NCBI GenBank assembly: GCA_005776735.1
Contig: SXOM01000358.1
Coordinates: 1 to 5,754 of the forward strand
Length of the DNA stretch: 5,754 bases
Reading direction: 5' to 3'
Source: Pseudomonadota bacterium
GTDB lineage: Bacteria; Myxococcota_A; UBA796; SXON01
This document shows, piece after piece, positions 1-5,754 of this stretch; position 1 is the stretch's first letter, and every line of letters begins with the position of its first letter. Under the pieces are notes generated by a model that made no database searches, was not told the DNA's origin, and saw only the letters and a program-made list of their open reading frames with translations. A program made the position numbers and the translations under genes.

Positions 1-1
1 C

Positions 2-430
2 CCGGGCGACGCCCGCGCCCACGCGGTGCGGGGGCAGGCGCTCGAGGTGCTGGGTCGGCTCGCGGAGTCCGACGAAGCCCTCGCGCGGGCGCACGCCCTC
101 CGGCCCGACGCCTACCCGGCGCCGCTCGGCGTCGCCGACACGGCGTGGCCCGGGCTCTTGCGGCAAGCACGCGCCGGCCTCTGCGACGACGTCGAGGCGC
201 GCACCGATGGCTGGGAGTTCAGCTTCCTGCCCGCGCCGACGCCCGAGCGCCTCCGGTCCAGCTCGCCGCCCATCCCCCCGGGGGTGCACGCGCTCACCTA
301 CGACGGCGGCGCGGTGCCGCTGTGCGAGCTGTACACCCGCGCGCTCACGCGCGGGTGCGGCGACACCGAAGAGCTGGTCCTGCGCCTCGTCGCCGCCATC
401 GAGGGCGAGGTCGCCCACCTGGACGGCTGA
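2..430 (+). CDS. TPR protein with degenerate zincin-like (minimal metallopeptidase) domain, 5'-truncated
   Basis: The reading frame is open from the left edge, so the true start is probably upstream; the GTG at 26 lies inside a helical repeat and is unlikely to be it. About 142 residues are visible. The first ~40 look like one tetratricopeptide repeat (small residues at helix-packing positions, ending ALARAHALRPDA). The C-terminal part matches, from memory, the pattern of the minimal-metallopeptidase (Zincin_1) family: a PTPE...PP..P segment, a Tyr/Phe-rich strand, then TEELV and a helix. In that family the helix carries HExxH; here the aligned residues are GEVAH (codons 404-418), so the first zinc ligand is Gly, and the protein stops three residues later, before the family's usual downstream region. 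I infer a non-catalytic protein acting in protein-protein contacts. It is followed after 4 nt by the hydrolase gene. Being coding is well supported; the family assignment is tentative. Confidence 0.6.
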   Translation, partial: PGDARAHAVRGQALEVLGRLAESDEALARAHALRPDAYPAPLGVADTAWPGLLRQARAGLCDDVEARTDGWEFSFLPAPTPERLRSSSPPIPPGVHALTYDGGAVPLCELYTRALTRGCGDTEELVLRLVAAIEGEVAHLDG

Positions 431-434
431 GCGC

Positions 435-1193
435 GTGCGGGTGGTGGTGGTCGGCTCGGGCACGCTCGTGCCCGACCCGGAGCGCGGCCCGTGCGCACTC
501 CTGGTCGAGGCGGCAGGCCGCCGCGTCCTGGTGGACGGCGGCTCGGGCACGCTCCGCAGCCTCGCGCGCCTGGGGGTGCGCCCCGAAACGCTCGACGCGG
601 GCGTGTACAGCCACCGCCACCTCGACCACATCGGCGAGCTGCCCACCCTGCTCTTCCACTTCGACTGTTTCGGGCGCGACCGCGCCTACCCGCTCTACGG
701 CGGCGGCGGGCTGGCGGCGTTCGTGGAGCGGCTCGACGCGCTGCACGGCGACCTGCACGAGCGGTACGCGCTCCCGGTGGTGGAGCTGTCGCTCCGCGAA
801 GCCGACGCGGTCGAACTCGCACCCGGGTTCCTGCTCCGCACCGCGCCCGCCGCCCACAAACACGGCGCCCTCCACTTGAGCTTCGAAGCCGACGGGGTGC
901 GCGTGGTCTTCTCGGGCGACACCGGTCCGAGCCCGGCGCTGGTGGCGCTCGCCACCGACGCCGACCTGCTGGTGACCGAGTGTGCGTTCGCCGCGCCCGG
1001 GGTGGGCCACCTCTGCCCGGCCGACGTCGCCGACCTCGTGGCCGAAGCCCGCCCGCGCCGGGTCGTGCTCACGCACCTGTACCCGGAGGTCGACGGCGAG
1101 GTCGCGCTCGCGACCGTGCGCGCGGCCGGCGCGCCCGTGGAGCGGGCGTTCGACGGCTGGAGTCACTCCTCGGCGAGCCGCCTCAGCCGGTAG
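435..1193 (+). CDS. Metallo-beta-lactamase-fold hydrolase, RNase Z-like (COG1234 type)
   Basis: Predicted cytoplasmic metal-dependent hydrolase of 252 residues, probably a phosphodiesterase-type enzyme with two metal ions. It has no signal peptide or membrane segment. It opens with the family's first strand (VVVVGSG) and a LVDGGSG strand-loop at residues 32-38. The metal motif SHRHLDH gives H60, H62, D64 and H65. Further likely ligands are H141 or H143 (AHKHG), D162 (SGDT), H192 (GH) and H214 (LTHLYPE). This order fits RNase Z-like proteins, but at 252 residues it is shorter than typical RNase Z (about 305) and I see no flexible tRNA-binding arm, so tRNA 3' processing is not implied and the substrate is unknown. 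GTG at 435 was chosen because it lies 4 nt after the upstream stop, has a weak GGACGG 8 nt upstream and places the first strand at the N-terminus; GTGs at 441, 444 and 447 would clip that strand. The last 31 bp overlap mutS on the other strand. Confidence 0.88.
   Translation: MRVVVVGSGTLVPDPERGPCALLVEAAGRRVLVDGGSGTLRSLARLGVRPETLDAGVYSHRHLDHIGELPTLLFHFDCFGRDRAYPLYGGGGLAAFVERLDALHGDLHERYALPVVELSLREADAVELAPGFLLRTAPAAHKHGALHLSFEADGVRVVFSGDTGPSPALVALATDADLLVTECAFAAPGVGHLCPADVADLVAEARPRRVVLTHLYPEVDGEVALATVRAAGAPVERAFDGWSHSSASRLSR
1163..1193. other. Tail-to-tail overlap of the MBL-fold gene and mutS
   Basis: The stop of the plus-strand hydrolase gene (TAG, 1191-1193) lies inside mutS, and the mutS stop (TGA on the minus strand, 1163-1165) lies inside the hydrolase gene, so 31 bp encode the ends of both. 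There is no room for a noncoding bidirectional terminator; transcription must end within one or both genes. Confidence 0.9.
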
Positions 1194-3709
1194 AGCTCGT
1201 CGAGCGCGCCCCGCGGGGTGAGCGTGTCGGGGTCGAGCGACAACAGCGCCGCGCGCACCACGTCGATCAGGGGCTCGGGCGGCGGCGCCGACACGGCCGC
1301 CTCGACCGGCGACCCGCCCCCGAAGAGCGACATCTGCGTGGCGTCGGCGCGCGGCCGCTTCTTTTCGAGCTGGCGCAACAACTTCTGCGCCCGGCTCACC
1401 ACCGGCGCGGGGAGCCCCGCCAGGCGCGCGCACTGGATGCCGAAGCTGCCGGGCGCCGGCCCGTCGCGCACCACCCGCAAGAACGTGATGCGTTCACCGG
1501 ACTCTGCCACCGCCACGTGCATCGCGCGGGCGTGGTCGCAGCTCTCGGTGAGCGCGCCGAGCTCGTGGTAGTGCGTCGCGAAGATGGTGCGCGCCCGCAC
1601 CCGGTCGTGGAGGTCTTCGGCGACCGCCCACGCGATGGCCAGGACGTCGTAGGTGCTCGTGCCGCGGCCGATCTCATCGAGGAGCACGAGGCTTCGGCGC
1701 GTGGCCCCGGCGAGGATGTTGGCCGTCTCGCCCATCTCGACCATGAACGTGCTCTGGCCCCGCGCGAGGTCGTCGCTCGCGCCCACGCGCACGAAGAGGC
1801 GGTCGACCACGCCGACCCGGGCCCGACGCGCGGGCACCGGACAGCCGAGCTGCGCGAGGATGACCACCAGCGCCACCTGGCGCATGAGCGTGCTCTTGCC
1901 CGCCATGTTGGGCCCGAAGAGCAGCGCCAGCCGCGCCCGCTCCCCGAGCTGGACGTCGTTGGGGACGAAGCGCTCGTCGCGCCGCGCCGCTTCGACCACC
2001 GGGTGCCGGCTGCCGAGCAGGTCGAGCACCTCGGCGTCGTCGACCTGGGCGCGCGCCCATCGGTGCTGGGCGCCGAGCTCGGCGAAGGTGCCGAGCACGT
2101 CGAGCTCGGCGACCCCGCGCGCGATCGCCTGGAGTCGTGGCACCTCGACCGCCACGCGGGTGCGCAGGGCGCGGAAGTGGTCGAGCTCGAGCTTGACCCG
2201 CTTGTCGTCGGCGCCCGAGACCGCCTCTTCGTACTCCTTGAGCTCCTGCGTGATGAACCGCTCGCCGGTGGCCACCGTCTGCTTGCGGTGCCACCCACTC
2301 GGCACCTTGTGCAGGTGGGCCTTGGTGACGTCGATGTAGTAGCCGAAGACGTCGTTGTGGCGCACCTTGAGCGAGCCGATGTCGGTCTCGGCGCGCAACC
2401 GCTCCTCCATCCGGGCGATCGCACCCTTGGCATCGCTCGCGAGCTCGCGCAGGCGGTCCAGCGCCGGGTCGACGCCCGGCCGGATGAACCCGCCTTCGTC
2501 CAGGCCAGCGGGGGGTTCGTCGATCAGCCAGGTGTCCACGTCGGCGGCGACCTCGGGGGCCAGGTCGGCAGGCAGCCGCCCGACGAGCCGCGCATCGGTG
2601 AACAGCCCCGCGAGCGCCGCGACATGGCGCAGGCTCTGCCCGAGCGCGACGAGGTCGCGCGGGCCCCCGAGCCCCTGCGCCAGGCGCGAGGCGATGCGCT
2701 CCAGGTCGGCCACCTGGGCCAAGAGTGCGCTGCTGGCGTGGCGCAGGGCGGGCTCGAAGGCCTCCACCGCGTCGGCCCGCCGCGTGATCTCCCCCACGTC
2801 GAGCAGCGGGTGCGCGAGCCAGTCGCGCACCAGGCGCCCGCCCATCGCGGTGCGCGTGCGGTCGAGCAGCGCGACGAGCGTGCCCTTGCGCCCGGTCCCG
2901 CGGAGCGGACGGAACAGCTCCAGGTTCCGGACCGTCGCTTCGTCGAGCCCCATGGACGCACCGACGCGCCACGTGCGCAGCGCGGTGATGTTGCGCAGGT
3001 CGGCCTTGAGCCGTTCGCCGGCGTAGCGGAGGGCGACCGAAGCGGCGCCGAGCCCCGGCCCGAGCGCGTCGGTGGCGACGCCGAAACGCCGCGTGAGCTC
3101 CGCCCGGTCGGGCCGGGTGTCGGCGATCACGGTGGTGCACAGGTCGCCGAGGAGCGCCCGCAGCTCGGGCGCGTCGGCGTCGACCCCGACGAGCGCCTCG
3201 CGGGGGGCGTGACGCGCGAGCTCGCCCGCCAACGAGGCGAGGTCGGAGACGTCGGTGGCCCGCAGATCGCCAGTGCTCGCGTCGAGGAACGCGAGGCCCC
3301 AGGCCCCCGCCACCCCGGTCACCGCCACGAGGTAGCTCGACTCGTGCGCGTCGACGTTGTCGGCCGCGAGCCCGGGCGTGAGCACGCGCACGACCTCGCG
3401 CCGCACGATGCCCTTGGCCTGTTTCGGGTCCTCCACCTGCTCGGCGATGGCGACCTTCTTGCCCATGTCCAACAAGCGGCGCAGGTACCCGTCGGCGGCG
3501 TGCCACGGGACGCCGCACATCGGGAGCGGATCGGGCGTGTCGCGGTCGCGGGTGGTGAGCGTGAGCTCGAGCGCCGCCGCGGTCCACACCGCGTCTTCGC
3601 CGAAGAGCTCGTAGAAGTCGCCCATGCGGTAGAACAACAGCGCGTCGGGCACCTGGGCCCGCAGCTCGCGGTACTGCCGCAACATCGGCGTGTCGGACGA
3701 AGCCGCCAT
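1163..3709 (-). CDS. mutS: DNA mismatch repair protein MutS
   Basis: Recognises mismatches and small loops in newly replicated DNA and starts repair with MutL. The 848 residues match the usual full length (E. coli 853). Domains in order: the mismatch-reading domain I begins with TPMLRQY and has the wedge motif F32-Y33-E34; the connector is at about 130-250; the core/lever has MGLDEATVRNLELF and, before the clamp, LKVRHNDVFGYYIDVT; the ATPase has Walker A GPNMAGKST (599-607, K605), the DDLARGQSTFMVEMGETANIL signature (645-666), Walker B LVLLDEIGRGTST with D678 and E679, and ATHYHE with H713. All key residues are intact. QMSLF at 792-796 resembles the beta-clamp-binding motif (E. coli QMSLL), and the C-terminal helix-rich tail ends LDELYRLRRLAEE. 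The usual SYGIxVA block reads SFGIQCA. The ATG is 3 nt downstream of the dnaB stop and has no well-placed Shine-Dalgarno sequence, suggesting translational coupling. Confidence 0.98.
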   Translation of the reverse strand: MAASSDTPMLRQYRELRAQVPDALLFYRMGDFYELFGEDAVWTAAALELTLTTRDRDTPDPLPMCGVPWHAADGYLRRLLDMGKKVAIAEQVEDPKQAKGIVRREVVRVLTPGLAADNVDAHESSYLVAVTGVAGAWGLAFLDASTGDLRATDVSDLASLAGELARHAPREALVGVDADAPELRALLGDLCTTVIADTRPDRAELTRRFGVATDALGPGLGAASVALRYAGERLKADLRNITALRTWRVGASMGLDEATVRNLELFRPLRGTGRKGTLVALLDRTRTAMGGRLVRDWLAHPLLDVGEITRRADAVEAFEPALRHASSALLAQVADLERIASRLAQGLGGPRDLVALGQSLRHVAALAGLFTDARLVGRLPADLAPEVAADVDTWLIDEPPAGLDEGGFIRPGVDPALDRLRELASDAKGAIARMEERLRAETDIGSLKVRHNDVFGYYIDVTKAHLHKVPSGWHRKQTVATGERFITQELKEYEEAVSGADDKRVKLELDHFRALRTRVAVEVPRLQAIARGVAELDVLGTFAELGAQHRWARAQVDDAEVLDLLGSRHPVVEAARRDERFVPNDVQLGERARLALLFGPNMAGKSTLMRQVALVVILAQLGCPVPARRARVGVVDRLFVRVGASDDLARGQSTFMVEMGETANILAGATRRSLVLLDEIGRGTSTYDVLAIAWAVAEDLHDRVRARTIFATHYHELGALTESCDHARAMHVAVAESGERITFLRVVRDGPAPGSFGIQCARLAGLPAPVVSRAQKLLRQLEKKRPRADATQMSLFGGGSPVEAAVSAPPPEPLIDVVRAALLSLDPDTLTPRGALDELYRLRRLAEE

Positions 3710-3712
3710 GGT

Positions 3713-5041
3713 CTACGCGTAGCCGCCGGAGGTGGACCCGGGATCGGCGTAGTTGCGGAAGAGGGTGTACTTCCCGTCGAAGACCAGCTTGACCGTGCCC
3801 GTGGCACCGGCGCGCTGCTTGGCGATGATCACCTCGGCGATGCCCTTGTCCGGCGACTCCGGGTTGTAGATCTCGTCGCGGTAGATGACCATGCTGACGT
3901 CGGCGTCCTGCGCGATGGCGCCGGACTCGCGCAGGTCGCTCGGGAGCGGGCGCTTGTCGGTGCGCGACTCGAGCGACCGGTTGAGCTGGGAGAGGCCGAG
4001 CACCGGCACCTGCAGCTCCTTGGACAAGATCTTCAGGCCGCGGGAGATGTTGCTGATGACGTTCTCGCGCGACTCCTTGGCCCCGCCCGAGCCCTGCATG
4101 AGCTGCAGGTAGTCGACCACCAGCAGCGACAGGCCGCGCCGCTTCGCCAACAGCCGCCGCGCCTTGCTGCGGAGCTGGGCGATGGTGACGCCTGGCGTGT
4201 CGTCGATCTCGATGGGCGCGGCGTGCAGGTCTTCGACCGCCTGCGTCAGCCGCCGCCAGTCCGAAGCGTCGAGCCGGCCGGTGCGGACGCGTCCGGCGTC
4301 GACCTCGGCCTTGGCGCACAACATGCGGGTGGCGAGCTCCTGGCGCGACATCTCCAGCGAGAAGATGCCGACGGCGCCGTGGTTGGCCGCGGCCAGCGCC
4401 ATGTTGAGCGCGAGCGCGGTCTTGCCCATCGCGGGCCGCGCCGCGAGGATGGTGAGCGTTCCCTTGTGGAAGCCGGCGAGCATCCGGTCCAGGTCGTAGA
4501 AGCCGGTGGTGACGCCCACCACCGCCCCCGGCGCCTTGGCCCGCTCCTGGATGTGGACGAACTGCTCGTCGATCACCTCGGACAGCGGGTGCCAGTCGCT
4601 GCGCCCGCTGAGCTGGCTGATGTCGAAGATCGAACGTTCGGCCTCGTCGAGCAGGGTCGGCAGGTCCTTCGGCTCGGTCTTGACGACCTCGACGATGTGG
4701 GCGGCCGCGTCGACCAGGCGGCGGCGTACGCTCGCTTCGCGCACCCGCTCCGCGTAGGTGAGCAGGTTCTCCACGCTGGGGCAGGCGTTCGGCAGCGCGG
4801 CCACGTAGGCCACGCCGTCGTAATCCTCCGCTCTTCGGCGGCCGATCTCGTCGATCACGGTCACGACGTCGGCGGGGACGTCGCGCTCGTGCAGCTCCGC
4901 GAGGAGCGAGAACAGGTTCTCGTGTGGCGGACGTGAGAACGAAGCCGCCGCGACGCGCTCAGCGACCTCGACGAACTGGCTCGGGTCCAGGAGCAGGCCC
5001 CCGAGGAGGGCCCGCTCCGTCTCCCACGCGTTCTTGGACAT
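3713..5041 (-). CDS. dnaB: Replicative DNA helicase DnaB
   Basis: Hexameric 5'-3' helicase that unwinds the parental duplex at the replication fork and recruits primase. The 442 residues are close to family length (E. coli 471). The N-terminal primase-interacting helical domain covers about 5-105 (ERALLGGLLLD, PPHENLF, YAERVREASVRRRL). A linker leads to the RecA-like domain, which starts near 176 (GVTTGFYDLDRMLAGF). It has Walker A ARPAMGKT with K207 and T208, the catalytic glutamate E230 in SLEMS, Walker B LLVVDYLQLM with D310, SQLNR with Q352, and the DKRPLPSDLRESGAIAQDAD block (362-381). I see no intein and no insertion. The start is the ATG 18 nt after the rplI stop, preceded by an AGGG element 6 nt upstream. 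It lies third in the rpsF-rplI-dnaB-mutS operon. Confidence 0.98.
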   Translation of the reverse strand: MSKNAWETERALLGGLLLDPSQFVEVAERVAAASFSRPPHENLFSLLAELHERDVPADVVTVIDEIGRRRAEDYDGVAYVAALPNACPSVENLLTYAERVREASVRRRLVDAAAHIVEVVKTEPKDLPTLLDEAERSIFDISQLSGRSDWHPLSEVIDEQFVHIQERAKAPGAVVGVTTGFYDLDRMLAGFHKGTLTILAARPAMGKTALALNMALAAANHGAVGIFSLEMSRQELATRMLCAKAEVDAGRVRTGRLDASDWRRLTQAVEDLHAAPIEIDDTPGVTIAQLRSKARRLLAKRRGLSLLVVDYLQLMQGSGGAKESRENVISNISRGLKILSKELQVPVLGLSQLNRSLESRTDKRPLPSDLRESGAIAQDADVSMVIYRDEIYNPESPDKGIAEVIIAKQRAGATGTVKLVFDGKYTLFRNYADPGSTSGGYA

Positions 5042-5047
5042 GCACCG

Positions 5048-5051
5048 CCCT
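5048..5051 (-). promoter_or_regulatory. Probable Shine-Dalgarno sequence of dnaB
   Basis: AGGG on the minus strand, 6 nt before the dnaB ATG, in the 18-nt gap after rplI. It is a modest match, consistent with expression from the shared transcript. Confidence 0.5.
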
Positions 5052-5059
5052 GCCGCAGA

Positions 5060-5503
5060 CTATCCGCGGATGACGTACACCTTGACCTGGGCGTCGACGC
5101 CGCGCATCACGGACACCGGCACCTGGAAGACGCCGATGTTGCGGATGGGCTCGGCGAGATCGATCGCGCGCCGGTCGACGTCGACCCCCGCCGCGGCCAG
5201 GGCCTCGGCGATGTCGGCGTTGTTGACCGAGCCGAACAGCTTGTCGCCTTCGCCCGCCTGGCGCTTGATCGACACCGGGGTGCGGCCGATCTTCTCGGCG
5301 AGCTCCTTGGCGGCGGCAAGCTCCTTGGCGTGGCGGGCGGCCGCCATGCGACGGATGTGCTCGAGCTGGCGGACGTTGCGCTCGTCCGCGAGGACGGCCA
5401 CGCCGCGAGGGAGGAGGTAGTTGCGGCCGAAACCGTCCGCGACTTCGTGAACTTCGCCGGTCGACCCGAGGTTGGGGACGTCGGCCTGCAGAATGACCTT
5501 CAT
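5060..5503 (-). CDS. rplI: 50S ribosomal protein bL9
   Basis: Ribosomal protein L9, which binds 23S rRNA near the base of the L1 stalk and extends outward, helping to limit frameshifting. The length of 147 residues equals the family norm (E. coli 149). The N-terminal rRNA-binding domain begins MKVILQADV and contains the L9 signature from G13 (GxxG, V18, V21, then DGFGRNYLLPRGVAV at 23-37). A long charged, Ala-rich connecting helix covers about 41-74. The C-terminal domain has VSIKRQAGEGDKLFGSV at 77-93 and ends in a basic VKVYVIRG. The ATG is supported by a GGAG 6 nt upstream and by the invariant MKVIL start. It follows rpsF directly, with no rpsR between them, and precedes dnaB by 18 nt. Confidence 0.98.
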   Translation of the reverse strand: MKVILQADVPNLGSTGEVHEVADGFGRNYLLPRGVAVLADERNVRQLEHIRRMAAARHAKELAAAKELAEKIGRTPVSIKRQAGEGDKLFGSVNNADIAEALAAAGVDVDRRAIDLAEPIRNIGVFQVPVSVMRGVDAQVKVYVIRG

Positions 5504-5509
5504 GGGGTA

Positions 5510-5513
5510 CTCC
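5510..5513 (-). promoter_or_regulatory. Shine-Dalgarno sequence of rplI
   Basis: GGAG on the minus strand lies 6 nt before the rplI ATG, inside the 30-nt gap after rpsF. It is the best-placed ribosome binding site in the window and fixes the rplI start. Confidence 0.75.
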
Positions 5514-5533
5514 GAAACAGTGAAGGTTGAGGC

Positions 5534-5754
5534 CTACTCGTCGAGCTCGGCGCCGAGCTCGCCATCTTCTTCTTCGGCTTCGGCGCGGTAGCGCGCCTCG
5601 GCCTCTTCCTCGGCCTTGAGCGCGGCCATGCGCTCGATGCGCATACGACGACGCTCTTCGGCGAGGACCCGACGGTCTTCCGGGACCACGTCGGACTCGA
5701 GCTTGACGGTGAGGAAGCGGAGGAGGTTGTCCTCCAGGCGCAGGTTGCGCTCGA
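5534..5754 (-). CDS. rpsF: 30S ribosomal protein bS6, C-terminal part
   Basis: The 3' portion of a gene running off the right edge; 72 codons and a TAG stop are visible. The first visible residues, ERNLRLEDNLLRFLTVKLE, match the last helix and strand of bS6 (R-x-LR-x(4)-LRFL-x-VK pattern), which sits on the 30S platform next to bS18. The next ~50 residues are a highly charged tail: an Arg/Glu-rich, probably helical stretch (EERRRMRIERMAALKAEEEA), then Glu-rich sequence ending GELGAELDE. Acidic tails are known in bS6, and in E. coli the C-terminal glutamates are extended by RimK; whether that happens here is unknown. The order before rplI supports the call. The N-terminal half is outside the window. 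Confidence 0.92.
   Translation of the reverse strand, partial: ERNLRLEDNLLRFLTVKLESDVVPEDRRVLAEERRRMRIERMAALKAEEEAEARYRAEAEEEDGELGAELDE
5542..5561. repeat. Perfect 20-bp palindrome in the end of rpsF
   Basis: Each half is CGAGCTCGGC or its complement, with no mismatch; the 20 bases read the same on both strands. It encodes part of the GELGAELDE tail of bS6 and ends 6 nt before the stop codon. In RNA it could fold as an 8-bp G/C-rich stem with a GCGC loop. No U-tract follows on the minus strand, so it is not an intrinsic terminator. It may simply result from repeated GAG/CTC codons in a GC-rich gene. Confidence 0.5.

Noticed and set aside
792..1072. Possible truncation of the hydrolase, given its short length
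   Set aside because: The downstream metal ligands (AHKHG, SGDT, GH, LTHLYPE) follow in order and in one frame, so the fold looks complete.
1159..1169. Inverted repeat GGAGTCACTCC centred on the mutS stop, considered as a terminator
   Set aside because: The arms are 5 bp with a 1-nt centre, too tight to form a hairpin, and no T-tract follows on either strand.
345..1433. A 362-codon minus-strand frame antisense to the hydrolase
   Set aside because: The product is compositionally biased without motifs, and the plus-strand gene it covers has a complete set of metal-binding residues.
1674..4319. An 881-codon minus-strand frame overlapping mutS and dnaB
   Set aside because: It is a shifted frame of mutS and dnaB with an Arg/Ala/Gly-rich, low-complexity product, while the overlapped genes have every family motif.
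491..4936. A 1481-codon plus-strand open frame antisense to mutS and dnaB
   Set aside because: Its codons align exactly opposite the mutS and dnaB codons, which share one phase. Stops there would need sense codons TTA, CTA or TCA, which are rare in this GC-rich DNA, and it finally ends at a TCA serine codon of dnaB. The translation is low-complexity (Arg, Val, Glu, His rich) with no recognisable domain.
5034..5420. A 128-codon plus-strand frame across the rplI region
   Set aside because: It lies antisense to the well-conserved rplI and has a Ser/Arg/Ala-rich product typical of shadow frames.

Overview
This is a GC-rich chromosomal window (roughly 70% G+C, judged by eye) packed with protein-coding genes. 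Codon third positions are overwhelmingly G or C, and no intergenic gap exceeds about 30 bases. No RNA gene, mobile element, CRISPR array or tRNA is visible. The sequence of the L9 protein (long central helix, then a VSIK...DKLFGSV block) and the TPR plus zincin-like protein at the left edge resemble proteins I know from Myxococcota/Deltaproteobacteria. I therefore suggest that lineage with moderate confidence only, since no phylogenetic marker could be tested.

Layout. Two plus-strand genes lie at the left: the 3' end of a TPR protein carrying a degenerate zincin-type (minimal metallopeptidase) domain (2-430), and 4 nt later a complete metallo-beta-lactamase-fold hydrolase of the RNase Z-like type (435-1193). 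The rest of the window is a minus-strand operon, read right to left: rpsF (bS6, 3' part, 5534-5754), rplI (bL9, 5060-5503), dnaB (replicative helicase, 3713-5041) and mutS (mismatch recognition ATPase, 1163-3709). The gaps are 30, 18 and 3 nt. The two groups are convergent, and the last 31 bp of the hydrolase gene and of mutS overlap tail to tail.

How the genes fit together. The operon joins two ribosomal proteins to the replication-fork helicase, a classic bacterial linkage (rpsF-rpsR-rplI, often followed by dnaB), and here adds mutS as the last gene. MutS carries a C-terminal QMSLF sequence resembling a sliding-clamp-binding motif, so the operon's two DNA-metabolism products may both work at the replication fork. 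The gene normally found between rpsF and rplI, rpsR (bS18), is absent from this locus. The plus-strand pair appears translationally coupled, but a joint function cannot be deduced.

I found no clear evidence of a new multi-gene system. The points most worth a second look are the missing rpsR, the zincin-like domain that has lost its first zinc-binding histidine, the dnaB-mutS coupling without a Shine-Dalgarno sequence, and a perfect 20-bp palindrome at the end of rpsF.
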